64,000 bases of DNA from Cognatishimia activa (GTDB lineage: Bacteria; Pseudomonadota; Alphaproteobacteria; Rhodobacterales; Rhodobacteraceae). This document shows, one piece after another, positions 17,810-26,053 of this stretch (its first letter is position 1; each line of letters begins with the position of its first letter). The translations under genes and the position numbers were made by a program. The stretch is from the NCBI RefSeq assembly GCF_026016445.1, contig NZ_CP096147.1:656501-720500 (forward strand). The letters run 5' to 3'. The notes below the pieces were generated by a model, which searched no databases, was not told the DNA's origin, and worked only from the letters and a program-made list of their open reading frames with translations.

Positions 17810-18109
17810 CTAAAGCGTGACAGGTTTGTCGAGCGACTTACCCCAAGAGAATATACGAAATCGCCTGTATTGAGGGTTATAGTAGGGGTCTTTCTGCACG
17901 ATATCGACCACATCCTCAAAATCACACCCGCGCACAATCCACATGTCGCCACAGTAAGGAGCGCCCGGCATGGGGCGCATGCCACCCGCGATTTTGATGC
18001 GGTTCTCGTTGGCACGCAGAAATCCCATATGCGCGTCCCGATGTTTCCGCCGGTGATCATTCATTTCAGGTTCGTCTTCAAAAAGCACCACCCAGTAAGC
18101 ATTCGGCAT
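17810..18109 (-). CDS. YCII-related domain protein
   Basis: A 99-residue YciI-like protein: YWVVLFEDEPEMNDHRRKHRDAHMGFL, then KIAGGMRP and IVRGCDFEDVVDIVQKDPYY. YciI proteins form dimeric alpha-beta ferredoxin-like folds with an active-site His/Asp pair, here possibly within HRDAH. Their reactions are mostly unknown. It is divergent from purA across a 190-bp region in which I see no further gene or RNA. Confidence 0.85.
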   Translation of the reverse strand: MPNAYWVVLFEDEPEMNDHRRKHRDAHMGFLRANENRIKIAGGMRPMPGAPYCGDMWIVRGCDFEDVVDIVQKDPYYNPQYRRFRIFSWGKSLDKPVTL

Positions 18110-18299
18110 GAAAGGCTCCTTACTATCGGTCCAGATTACGAGAGGTTGCCCATCTTCATAGGGCCAGTTAGCAGAACGCTGTCATCCCAGCCATAGGTTA
18201 TGTGATGTATCAAATGCCGCAGGTGCGATTAATGGTTTCACATATGTGTCACTGTCGCTAAAAGGGCGCGGGTTTGACTCTTGAAAGCAAGGACCGGAT

Positions 18300-19595
18300 A
18301 TGGCCAACGTTGTTGTCGTAGGCGCTCAGTGGGGCGATGAAGGTAAAGGCAAAATCGTGGACTGGCTCAGCGAACGCGCTGATGTCGTCGCGCGATTCCA
18401 AGGCGGACATAACGCCGGCCACACACTCGTCGTTGGTGAAAAGGTCTACAAACTGCACGCTCTGCCGTCCGGCGTTGTGCGCGGTGGTAAGCTTTCGGTC
18501 ATTGGTAACGGTGTCGTTCTGGATCCGTGGCACCTGATCAAAGAAATTGAAACCGTAACAGCGCAGGGTGTGGATATCTCCCCTGAAACGCTGATGGTTG
18601 CCGAAAACACTCCGCTGATCCTGCCAATTCACGGTGAGTTGGATCGCGCCCGTGAAGAAGCGGCCTCAAAGGGCACCAAGATTGGTACCACCGGTCGCGG
18701 CATTGGCCCGGCTTACGAAGATAAAGTTGGTCGTCGTGCGGTCCGCGTTGCTGATCTAGCCGACGAAGCCACTCTGGAAGCCCGCGTTGACCGCGCGTTG
18801 CAGCACCATGATCCACTTCGCAAAGGTCTGGGCATTGAGCCAGTCGATCGTGACGCGCTGGTCGCTCAGTTGAAAGAGATCGCGCAGAAAATCCTGCCCT
18901 ACGCGGCACCCGTCTGGAAAGTGCTCAACGAAAAGCGCAAAGCGGGCAAGCGTATCCTGTTTGAAGGCGCACAAGGCGCACTTCTGGACATCGACTTCGG
19001 CACATATCCGTTTGTGACCTCCTCCAACGTAATCGCGGGCCAAGCCGCGACAGGTGTTGGGATCGGTCCGGGTTCTATCGACTATGTGCTGGGCATTGTG
19101 AAAGCCTACACAACACGTGTTGGCGAGGGTCCATTCCCAACAGAGCTTGAAGATGAAGACGGTAACCGTCTTGGCACCCGCGGCCATGAGTTTGGCACCA
19201 CTACAGGCCGCAAACGCCGTTGTGGTTGGTTTGATGCCTGTCTCGTGCGACAGACCTGCGCAACTTCAGGTATCAACGGTATCTCTCTGACAAAACTTGA
19301 TGTTCTGGACGGCTTTGAAACTCTGAAGATCTGTGTTGGCTATGAGCTGGATGGCGAACGTCTGGACTATCTTCCAACAGCGGCCGATCAACAAGCGCGC
19401 TGCACACCGATTTATGAAGAGATGCCCGGCTGGTCCGAAACCACTGAGGGCGCGCGGAGCTGGAACGACCTGCCTGCGAATGCCATCAAATACGTGAAAC
19501 GTGTTGAAGAACTGATCGAGTGCCCTGTCGCGCTGCTGTCCACATCACCGGAGCGTGACGACACGATCCTCGTTACAGACCCGTTCGCGGACTGA
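18300..19595 (+). CDS. purA: adenylosuccinate synthetase
   Basis: A 431-residue PurA that makes adenylosuccinate from IMP, aspartate and GTP, the committed step of AMP synthesis. The N-terminus [18 protein letters not shown] is the conserved IMP/GTP site; [36 protein letters not shown] and [13 protein letters not shown] follow. AAGGA seven bases upstream supports the ATG. The next gene starts 10 bp after the stop, so the two are co-transcribed. Confidence 0.98.
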   Translation: MANVVVVGAQWGDEGKGKIVDWLSERADVVARFQGGHNAGHTLVVGEKVYKLHALPSGVVRGGKLSVIGNGVVLDPWHLIKEIETVTAQGVDISPETLMVAENTPLILPIHGELDRAREEAASKGTKIGTTGRGIGPAYEDKVGRRAVRVADLADEATLEARVDRALQHHDPLRKGLGIEPVDRDALVAQLKEIAQKILPYAAPVWKVLNEKRKAGKRILFEGAQGALLDIDFGTYPFVTSSNVIAGQAATGVGIGPGSIDYVLGIVKAYTTRVGEGPFPTELEDEDGNRLGTRGHEFGTTTGRKRRCGWFDACLVRQTCATSGINGISLTKLDVLDGFETLKICVGYELDGERLDYLPTAADQQARCTPIYEEMPGWSETTEGARSWNDLPANAIKYVKRVEELIECPVALLSTSPERDDTILVTDPFAD

Positions 19596-19605
19596 TCCGG
19601 TGGCG

Positions 19606-19836
19606 ATGTCCCATAAAGCCAAAAAACGCTGGGCGATCATCATTCTGGTGATCGGCCTGCCGGTCTATATGATCCTAGCATCGGTTCTTGCCACAACCTT
19701 TCTGGGGTGGCTTGGCCGTCCATCACTCTTGCTGGAACTTGTTATTTACATTGCTCTCGGGGTGATTTGGGTCTTTCCATTGAAAAACCTTTTCATGGGT
19801 GTTGGTCAGGCAGGTCCTGACGATGAGGAAAGCTAG
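19606..19836 (+). CDS. DUF2842 membrane protein
   Basis: A 76-residue protein with two membrane helices (IIILVIGLPVYMILASVLA and LLLELVIYIALGVIWVFPL) matching the DUF2842 family, which often follows purA in Rhodobacteraceae. The function is unknown. The start at MSHKAKKRW is chosen; in-frame codons further upstream overlap purA. The position 10 bp after purA suggests translational coupling. Confidence 0.8.
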   Translation: MSHKAKKRWAIIILVIGLPVYMILASVLATTFLGWLGRPSLLLELVIYIALGVIWVFPLKNLFMGVGQAGPDDEES

Positions 19837-19923
19837 ACGCCATTTGAAGCGCAGCGCTTTCCTTGTAAGCCAATTGCCGGTATTTCTTTTGCAATAAATT
19901 GAAACACCGACACTGGCAGTCCT

Positions 19924-21804
19924 TTGACAAAATCTCTTGAGGCCATCAGCCGCAAACATGCGGAGGCCCATTTTCCAGAAGCTTTCGAAGAGGGGGCGTC
20001 TTGGAAGGTGAGCAAGCTCCATGCGCGAGAGGACGCGCAGGTCGCGCGTTGCGTGCTAAAACTTGTCGGTCCGGGCGTCGCATATAGTTTCAAGCACGAA
20101 AAATCTCCGGTAAACCGCCAAAGGTACGCGAAAGTTTTCCAGCATCAGCAAGACGCGTTTCAAAGATTTCCGAGAATCTCCGGTCTTGCGATGTCGGAGC
20201 CCATTCGGGTTGATGCAATGCGGCAGTGTTCCATCTTTCGTTATGTGGATGGTCATAATCTGCGTGATCACCTGACGTATTTTTGTCCGACGCGCGAGTT
20301 GCAGCTCGAAATGCTGGAAAGGGTGGGGAAGTGGCTCGATCATTTCCATCGCAGCAGCATAGAAGAACGCCGGAAGTTTCATCCGAATTGGACCAAGAAC
20401 CGTTATCTGGACCTTCGGAATAGCGCAGAAGCTGGCCGATTGAAGGTGCCAGAAACGAAGCTTTTTACCGATTGCATCGATGTCATTGAGCGACTTGCGC
20501 CAGAGCTACGTGGCCAAGAAACCATTTCGGCACTGCCGCATGGCGATTTCCATGCGGGCAATTTGATTTGGGATGGCGAGACCTTAACAGGCATAGATCT
20601 AGGGTCTGGCGGTGCGACCCCTGTCGGACACGACATAAACAAGTTTCTAATTGATCACGTGCGGCGTTTCTGTTCTGTCGAAGAGCTCGCTCCTGGACAA
20701 CTTCACCCCGATGACGTGAAAGAGGCCTTCTTCAGCGGCTATAAACTGGTGGAGCCAAGCGATCCAACAGTTCGTCTCTTTGCCCTTACCCAGCTGATCG
20801 AAACTTGGATGCTTATCCCTGATGACAAGCTGAAGCGTAGCGAGGCGAAGCAGACATGTCTGGCGCAGATCAGACCCATAGCCAAAAGCTTAGTTCAGGC
20901 GCAGGATCCTGGCAAAGTACTGAGGGTGCTTCTAACCAAGCGCTCTGTTGAGGCTGAGCGGAAGCGGGAACATGAATTTGTGCCGGTTCTGCGCAAAGCA
21001 GCACGACGCCGGGGGTTTGATCTCACGATCCGAGAGGATAGTGCGGGTGCGCGCCGCCTCGCCAGTCGCGCAAACGCCTACACTATGTTTCATATGTCTG
21101 AGCCTTTGGACCAAAACAGTCTGTGTTTCCGCAAATCTTATGCTGCTCCTTTCTGGCAAATTGCAAAAACCTCCGCGCGCTGGCGCTGGCCTGTGGCGCG
21201 AGCCACCTTCGACGCGAAATCAACGGAAGAAGCGCAGGCGTTTTTTACCCATTGGGCCAATCGGTTACACAATGTATCGAGCAAAACCATTCGTGATGAT
21301 GGCTTCATCTATATGCCACTACAGGGTAAACTTTTATCGCATCGGGGGTTCCAAACACATTCGCCAGCAGAAATGATACAAGCGACTTTGGCGCGTACTA
21401 AACTGCCCATTCGGGCAACTCTTCACCCCAATGAAACCTATTCAAAGGCCGAGCTTGATCTGCTGAAAGAGATCAGCGCGCTCAATTCGAGGTTTTCATT
21501 GGTTGAACTTCCGATGGCAGAGGCCTTGGAGCGCTGCAGTTACGTTGTGACTGAAAACTCTAGCGCAGGTTTTCATGCGATGTTTTTTCAAAAGCCTGTG
21601 GTGCTTTTCGCCGACATCGATTTCCACCACATCTGCCTGCGCGTTGGTGATAAGGGGGCGGAAGCAGCGTTTGAGCAGGTTGAAAGCCACAATCCCGATG
21701 TTGCCAGCTATTTGCATTGGTTCTGGGGGAACCACGCCATCAATATTGAAGAAGGCAATGCTGGGGCGCAGCTTGCGAAACGACTAAGAAAACTCGGCTT
21801 CTAA
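19924..21804 (+). CDS. phosphotransferase (APH-like) fused to capsule-biosynthesis-type domain
   Basis: A 626-residue fusion. Residues about 25-320 are an aminoglycoside-phosphotransferase/choline-kinase-like fold with the catalytic loop HGDFHAGN (Asp208) and the metal-binding GIDLGSGG (Asp225). Residues about 380-626 resemble the capsule polysaccharide synthesis (KpsC/KpsS-like) glycosyltransferase fold: FIYMPLQGKLLSHRGF, IRATLHPNETYSKAE and VVTENSSAGFHAMFFQKPVVLF. This suggests phosphorylation plus glycosyl transfer on a surface glycan. The TTG start has only a weak ribosome-binding site, and no ATG is available before the kinase fold. Confidence 0.75.
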   Translation: MTKSLEAISRKHAEAHFPEAFEEGASWKVSKLHAREDAQVARCVLKLVGPGVAYSFKHEKSPVNRQRYAKVFQHQQDAFQRFPRISGLAMSEPIRVDAMRQCSIFRYVDGHNLRDHLTYFCPTRELQLEMLERVGKWLDHFHRSSIEERRKFHPNWTKNRYLDLRNSAEAGRLKVPETKLFTDCIDVIERLAPELRGQETISALPHGDFHAGNLIWDGETLTGIDLGSGGATPVGHDINKFLIDHVRRFCSVEELAPGQLHPDDVKEAFFSGYKLVEPSDPTVRLFALTQLIETWMLIPDDKLKRSEAKQTCLAQIRPIAKSLVQAQDPGKVLRVLLTKRSVEAERKREHEFVPVLRKAARRRGFDLTIREDSAGARRLASRANAYTMFHMSEPLDQNSLCFRKSYAAPFWQIAKTSARWRWPVARATFDAKSTEEAQAFFTHWANRLHNVSSKTIRDDGFIYMPLQGKLLSHRGFQTHSPAEMIQATLARTKLPIRATLHPNETYSKAELDLLKEISALNSRFSLVELPMAEALERCSYVVTENSSAGFHAMFFQKPVVLFADIDFHHICLRVGDKGAEAAFEQVESHNPDVASYLHWFWGNHAINIEEGNAGAQLAKRLRKLGF

Positions 21805-21812
21805 ACGAATAA

Positions 21813-21841
21813 GGCCGCCCAAATTGGGCGGCCCTCTCATT
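21813..21841 (+). terminator. hairpin after the phosphotransferase fusion gene
   Basis: An 8-bp stem GGCCGCCC / GGGCGGCC with loop AAATT, followed by CTCTCATTC. The T-tract is weak. It sits in the gap between convergent genes and probably ends transcription. Confidence 0.65.
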
Positions 21842-21857
21842 CGGTTATCGGAGCAGG

Positions 21858-23771
21858 TTACCCCGCGGCACGATCATCCGGTTTGAAATTGATCGCCTCA
21901 GAGACGGTGAACCGTCCGCCAGCAATCTTTTCAATCTTCTTGTCACGCAGAAGTTGGCCAAAGCTGCGCAGGCCCGCTTCACGCTCAAAGCGCTCATCGC
22001 CAACCTGATAAGCCAGACGCATCAGCATTGGGCGAGAGAACTTCTTACGACCTTCCACGAAGGTCAGGTAAGAGGCTGCCGCTTCCAGAACTTCTGGCAG
22101 CTGAGTTGCGCCCATGTTTTCGGCAAACTCAACAAAGTTGCTGGAGGCTTCATTTGCTTCAGCCGCCGCCAATTCATCTACGGAAACGCGACGCGGGCGG
22201 ATGCCTGCAGGCTTCTCTTCTACTGGCGTATCGATGCGCTGCTCAGCAACCAGCTTCAAAGGAGGTGCGGACTTCGCCTTGCGAGGACGTACGGCTTCCG
22301 CCAGATCTTCGCGATAAGCTTCGGAGTTGTCTTCCTTCTCGAAAGACTTGCCCGCTTCCTTCTCTGCCTTAGTGGCCGCAACAGCTGCACGAAGATGTGC
22401 GATGGCGCTGCGACGACGGTTGCCTTCAGGCTCATCAAGCTTGGTATTGGCCTCTTCGATCAGACGATCAACTGCTTCTTCACCTGGCTCAACTTTGTCC
22501 AGCTTAGCGCGGCGCTCACGGCGCTTTTCGCGCTTGGAGGCGCTGTCATCTGCAACCACAGCATCAACGGGTGTTTCTTCAACCGGCGCTTCAACAGACT
22601 CCTCGATGATTTCTTCGATCTCATCTTCGATGGTCTCGTCTTCGATAACCACGTCTGTGGTTTCTGCCAGTTCGGCATCCACCATGGCCAGCTCAGCCAT
22701 CAGGTCAGCTTCGTCTTCATCAGACAAAGACGTTGCCGGGGCTTCTTCAACAGCGCTTACTTCCGCTTCCTCTGCTTCGTCAGCCTCTTCCAGAACACCT
22801 TCAGAAACTGCGTCTTCAAATTCAGCGCGTTTCATGCGGATCACGCGAGCACGTGGCTTTGGCGCGTCTTGGATTGCTTCGACCTCTTCTTCGGCGTCCG
22901 CCTCAACCTCATCGGAAACTTCATCAGCTTCAGCGGCATCGTCGCTCAGATCGAGATCGATTGGGTCGGAGACATCAGCATGCTGATCTTCGATGTAATC
23001 GTCTTCCTCATCTTCAGAGGTCTCGGCGCGAGATACAACGGCACGGATACGACGCAGCTTTGCAGCGATGCTATCTTCTTCCGCTGGCTCTTCTTTAGGT
23101 TCAGCGTCGGCAAAGGCATCTTCGAAGAGATTAACAGTGTCTTCTTCTTCGTCCTGCTCGAACTGTTCGAATTCATCAGCGGTTTCTTCGGCTGCCGCGA
23201 AGAACTCTTCTGCAGCCTCTTCAACCTCTGCGTCTTCGATCGTGGCAACCTCAGTCGCCTCGTCTTCTACAGCTTCCTCAATCGCTTCTTCGGAAACATC
23301 CTCTTCAGGGGCTTCAGCAACGAGGTCTTGAACATCCAGATTCAGCGCCTCATCTACAGCGTCCGCTGTTTCCTCATCCGCTTCGACTTCAGCCACAGGC
23401 TCTTCAGCAACAACCTCTTCCTCTAGAGCCTCAACTGGGGCGTCTTCGGACTTGGCTTCGCTGGCAGGTTCTTCAGAAGGGGTCTGCGTTGCTTCAGCAG
23501 TTTCCTCAGCCACTGGTGGCTTGGCGCTCAATACGATAGCGCCAGCTTCGTGGCGAGCCTGTACGCGACGTTCGATTTCGCGTTCTGCGATCCGAGTCAG
23601 CATCTCTGCATCTGGGGTGGGCGGTTCTGCACCAAAATAGCGGTCGTCTGCGGCCAGATCCCGGAAGTACTCGGCAATCGCTTTCATGGTGTCGAAGGAA
23701 TCGTCGAATCCCTCCAGGGTGCACGAGAATGTCCCGTACGACACCGTCAAAACTTTGTTATTGGTAACCAT
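21858..23771 (-). CDS. large acidic low-complexity protein, unknown function
   Basis: A 637-residue protein. The conserved N-terminal module (residues 1-75; VLTVSYGTFSCTLEGFDDSF, YFRDLAADDRYFG) is followed by about 350 residues of extremely Glu/Ala/Asp-rich disorder. A basic stretch (KREKRRERRAKLDK) comes next, then a conserved C-terminal helical module (about 545-637; SRPMLMRLAYQVGDERFER, SFGQLLRDKKIEKIAGGRF) that could be a winged-helix-like domain. Homologues in Rhodobacteraceae are sometimes labelled as chemotaxis proteins without basis. The start MVTNNKVLTVSYG is chosen over a 37-codon upstream extension, which looks non-coding. Confidence 0.8.
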   Translation of the reverse strand: MVTNNKVLTVSYGTFSCTLEGFDDSFDTMKAIAEYFRDLAADDRYFGAEPPTPDAEMLTRIAEREIERRVQARHEAGAIVLSAKPPVAEETAEATQTPSEEPASEAKSEDAPVEALEEEVVAEEPVAEVEADEETADAVDEALNLDVQDLVAEAPEEDVSEEAIEEAVEDEATEVATIEDAEVEEAAEEFFAAAEETADEFEQFEQDEEEDTVNLFEDAFADAEPKEEPAEEDSIAAKLRRIRAVVSRAETSEDEEDDYIEDQHADVSDPIDLDLSDDAAEADEVSDEVEADAEEEVEAIQDAPKPRARVIRMKRAEFEDAVSEGVLEEADEAEEAEVSAVEEAPATSLSDEDEADLMAELAMVDAELAETTDVVIEDETIEDEIEEIIEESVEAPVEETPVDAVVADDSASKREKRRERRAKLDKVEPGEEAVDRLIEEANTKLDEPEGNRRRSAIAHLRAAVAATKAEKEAGKSFEKEDNSEAYREDLAEAVRPRKAKSAPPLKLVAEQRIDTPVEEKPAGIRPRRVSVDELAAAEANEASSNFVEFAENMGATQLPEVLEAAASYLTFVEGRKKFSRPMLMRLAYQVGDERFEREAGLRSFGQLLRDKKIEKIAGGRFTVSEAINFKPDDRAAG

Positions 23772-23860
23772 TGGATTCGGGTCCTTTGCACTACTCGGGA
23801 GCCTGTTTACCACGGGGAGGGTGACCAAACGTGACCGATTCTGTGCCTCTGAGCGTATCA

Positions 23861-23874
23861 TTTTGGGGCCAAAA
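23861..23874. promoter_or_regulatory. palindrome in divergent promoter region
   Basis: TTTTGG-GG-CCAAAA lies 53 bp before the chosen thiN start, in the gap between the acidic-protein gene and thiN. GTGACC is repeated ten bases apart just upstream (near 23821). A binding site is possible, but no regulator is recognised. Confidence 0.3.
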
Positions 23875-23926
23875 TGGGGCAAACTAACTAGAATGGATGC
23901 TGAATGGCAGCTTGGGAGAGACGATT

Positions 23927-24601
23927 GTGATTGTACACAATGCTGAAGCAGTGACGCTGGTTGGGGCTGGATTGGCCACGGATGAAGAGATAAATCGCTG
24001 CGTTGAACTATCCTCTAAGGTGGTTGCGGCAGATGGCGGAGCAGCACATTGTTTGCGTGCTGGGTTGGTTCCTGATGCCGTGATTGGCGATATGGACAGC
24101 CTGGAGAAGACGCCCCTGGATGGAATTCCCTCTGAGCGCGTACATGCCATCTCAGAACAAGACAGCACAGATTTTGACAAAGCTTTACGCAATATTGATG
24201 CACCGCTGGTTCTGGGTGTTGGCTTTACGGGTGCGCGGCTTGATCACCAATTGGCTGTTTATAATGTGCTCGTGCGTCGGCCAGAAAAGCAGTGCATCAT
24301 TTTGAGCGATACAGACATTGCCTTCCTGTGCCCGCCCGTATTGCGACTGCCACTGGCGCCTGAAACCCGCGTGTCGCTATTCCCAATGGGGCTCGTTGAA
24401 GGCACGTCTCATGGTTTGAAATGGCCTATCAATGGGCTCACATTTACGCCAGATGGCCGCATTGGTACCTCCAATGAAGCGACCGGGGATATTGAGATCA
24501 CCATCACAGGTCCAAAGCTGTTGGTCATCCTACCTAAGTCTGAGCTGGAGTCTGTTGCGCAGTCGCTTTTGCGCTCTCCCGCAGATTGGCCTGCTCTCTG
24601 A
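23927..24601 (+). CDS. thiN: thiamine diphosphokinase
   Basis: A 224-residue thiamine pyrophosphokinase, making thiamine diphosphate from thiamine and ATP. Conserved blocks are VVAADGGAAHCLRAG, PDAVIGDMDS, QDSTDFDKAL and GFTGARLDHQL. The GTG at 23927 is chosen because GGGAGAG lies six bases upstream; an ATG ten codons earlier would place that sequence inside the gene. No TPP riboswitch is visible. Its last 68 bp overlap the 3' end of the convergent DMT-transporter gene. Confidence 0.92.
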   Translation: MIVHNAEAVTLVGAGLATDEEINRCVELSSKVVAADGGAAHCLRAGLVPDAVIGDMDSLEKTPLDGIPSERVHAISEQDSTDFDKALRNIDAPLVLGVGFTGARLDHQLAVYNVLVRRPEKQCIILSDTDIAFLCPPVLRLPLAPETRVSLFPMGLVEGTSHGLKWPINGLTFTPDGRIGTSNEATGDIEITITGPKLLVILPKSELESVAQSLLRSPADWPAL

Positions 24602-25466
24602 AGATCACATAGAGTCCCGCCATTACTGAAATGCAGATGCCTGTTGCGGCAAGTGCATTTGGGAGATCTCCAAAGACAATGAAGCCAACCAATGTGGTGA
24701 TCGGAATTTCTACATATGTCAGCGGGGCGAGCGTTGTTGAAGGTGCAAACCTGAGCGACCATGTCATCAAAAGATGTGCAGCGGTGCCAATCACGCCTGC
24801 GAGCAACAGGAGCCAAAGCGTTCGGCCCGTTGGCAACAGAAATCCAACTTCTGGCCAATTGAGGTGGCTGCCGACAAACATCAGTGGGATCATGACCACC
24901 ACGGCCATATAGCCGCTGACCATTTGAATCGCGATTGGATCAGCTTGCTGAGCAATCTGACGGCCAACCAGCATGAAGACAGCAAAGGCCAAGGCTGTGA
25001 GAAGCGGCCAGAGGGCGGCTCCACCAACTTCAATGAAACTTGGTTGGATCACCAAAAGCGTGCCCACAAAGCCAACGCAGCAGGCCCCTAGGCGTCGTAT
25101 CCCAACTTCTTCACCCAGAACAACTTTCCCAAGCAAGAGTGATAGGAACGGCATTACAAAGGCGATGGCGATCGCATCGGCAAGCGGCAGATAGCGGAAC
25201 GCGATAAAAATCGAGCCCACCCCAAGGATGTGGCACAGGGTTCTGATCAGGATCAGACCATATTGTTTTCCTGTCATCGCCCGCAGCGATTTGGACATCA
25301 CCACAATCGGTGTCAGAAGCAGAGCCTGAATGGCAAAGCGCCAGACAATGAAAAAGGCCACCGGCACCAGATCGCCCAAGAGTTTTACCACCGCGTCGCC
25401 AATAGGGGCGAGCAGACTGAAACCAAGCATCAGCAAGATGCCAAGAAGAGGGCGGTCATGTTTCAT
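24534..25466 (-). CDS. DMT/EamA family transporter
   Basis: A 310-residue inner-membrane protein with ten helices in two EamA repeats. Examples are LLGILLMLGFSLLAPIGDAVVKLLG in the first and TLWLLLLAGVIGTAAHLLMTW in the second. Family members export amino acids, purines or other metabolites; the substrate is unknown. The 3' end overlaps thiN on the opposite strand by 68 bp and adds the tail KATAQQTPAQT, so the final residues are poorly constrained. Confidence 0.88.
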   Translation of the reverse strand: MKHDRPLLGILLMLGFSLLAPIGDAVVKLLGDLVPVAFFIVWRFAIQALLLTPIVVMSKSLRAMTGKQYGLILIRTLCHILGVGSIFIAFRYLPLADAIAIAFVMPFLSLLLGKVVLGEEVGIRRLGACCVGFVGTLLVIQPSFIEVGGAALWPLLTALAFAVFMLVGRQIAQQADPIAIQMVSGYMAVVVMIPLMFVGSHLNWPEVGFLLPTGRTLWLLLLAGVIGTAAHLLMTWSLRFAPSTTLAPLTYVEIPITTLVGFIVFGDLPNALAATGICISVMAGLYVIFREQANLRESAKATAQQTPAQT

Positions 25467-25583
25467 GCCGCGACGCTAGGTGTGAGGCGACTTGAAAGCA
25501 AGCGATGTGATTTCTGATATCGGCGGGGCTTGTGAAATTACGTCAATTCCATAAGTCTGATGCCGATTTTCGGAGGTGGACTA

Positions 25584-25964
25584 TTGATTGGATACACAAC
25601 GCTCGGGACAAATGATCTTGAACGAGCAGAGCATTTTTACAACGCGCTCTTTGAAACCATCGGCGTTAGCCAGATGTGGAGCCACAATGGGTTCATTGCC
25701 TGGGGGCGCAACCGGAGTGACCCTGCTTTTTGCATCACACGCCCATTCAATGATGGTGAGGCGACAGCCGGCAATGGCACAATGATCGCCCTACGAGTGG
25801 AATCCGAGGAGCAAGTCAACGCGATGCACGCTAAAGCGCTGGAGTTGGGCGGTGTTGACGAAGGTGCTCCTGGTCCGCGTGGGGACAATGGGTTCTATGG
25901 TGGGTATTTTCGTGATCTCGAGGGCAATAAATTGAACGCCTACGTCCCGGCTAAAGGCTTCTAG
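25584..25964 (+). CDS. VOC (glyoxalase/bleomycin-resistance fold) protein
   Basis: A 126-residue vicinal-oxygen-chelate protein: IGYTTLGTNDLERAEHFYNALFE at the start, CITRPFNDGEATAGNGTMIA in the middle and YGGYFRDLEGNKLNAYVPA at the end. The TTG at 25584 is chosen because GGAGGTGG lies four bases upstream. An ATG 24 bp earlier would contain this ribosome-binding site and add residues absent from the family. The substrate is unknown; homologues are widespread in Rhodobacteraceae. It converges with acs across two hairpins. Confidence 0.88.
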   Translation: MIGYTTLGTNDLERAEHFYNALFETIGVSQMWSHNGFIAWGRNRSDPAFCITRPFNDGEATAGNGTMIALRVESEEQVNAMHAKALELGGVDEGAPGPRGDNGFYGGYFRDLEGNKLNAYVPAKGF

Positions 25965-25976
25965 CGAGTAAAAGTC

Positions 25977-26038
25977 GGGCCGATCAAAGGACCGGCCCTA
26001 GTCTGTGACGCGCGCGACTGGAAACGCATACGCGCGTC
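25977..26038. terminator. two hairpins between VOC gene and acs
   Basis: The stem GGGCCG/CGGCCC (25977-25982 with 25993-25998) and the 8-bp stem GACGCGCG/CGCGCGTC (26007-26014 with 26031-26038) lie in the 89-bp gap between convergent genes. There is no T-tract. A termination role is inferred from position only. Confidence 0.45.
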
Positions 26039-26053
26039 GGGGACGGAGACCGC

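Noticed and set aside
21954..23426. A 490-codon open frame on the plus strand opposite the acidic protein gene
   Set aside because: It is a composition shadow: GAA/GAG/GCN-rich coding on the minus strand gives a stop-poor antisense frame rich in Phe, Leu, Cys and Arg with no domain and no ribosome-binding site.
23772..23926. Possible TPP riboswitch before thiamine pyrophosphokinase
   Set aside because: The gap is short, and I do not find the conserved CUGAGA-type core and ACCUGAUCUGGGUAAUACC-like helix.
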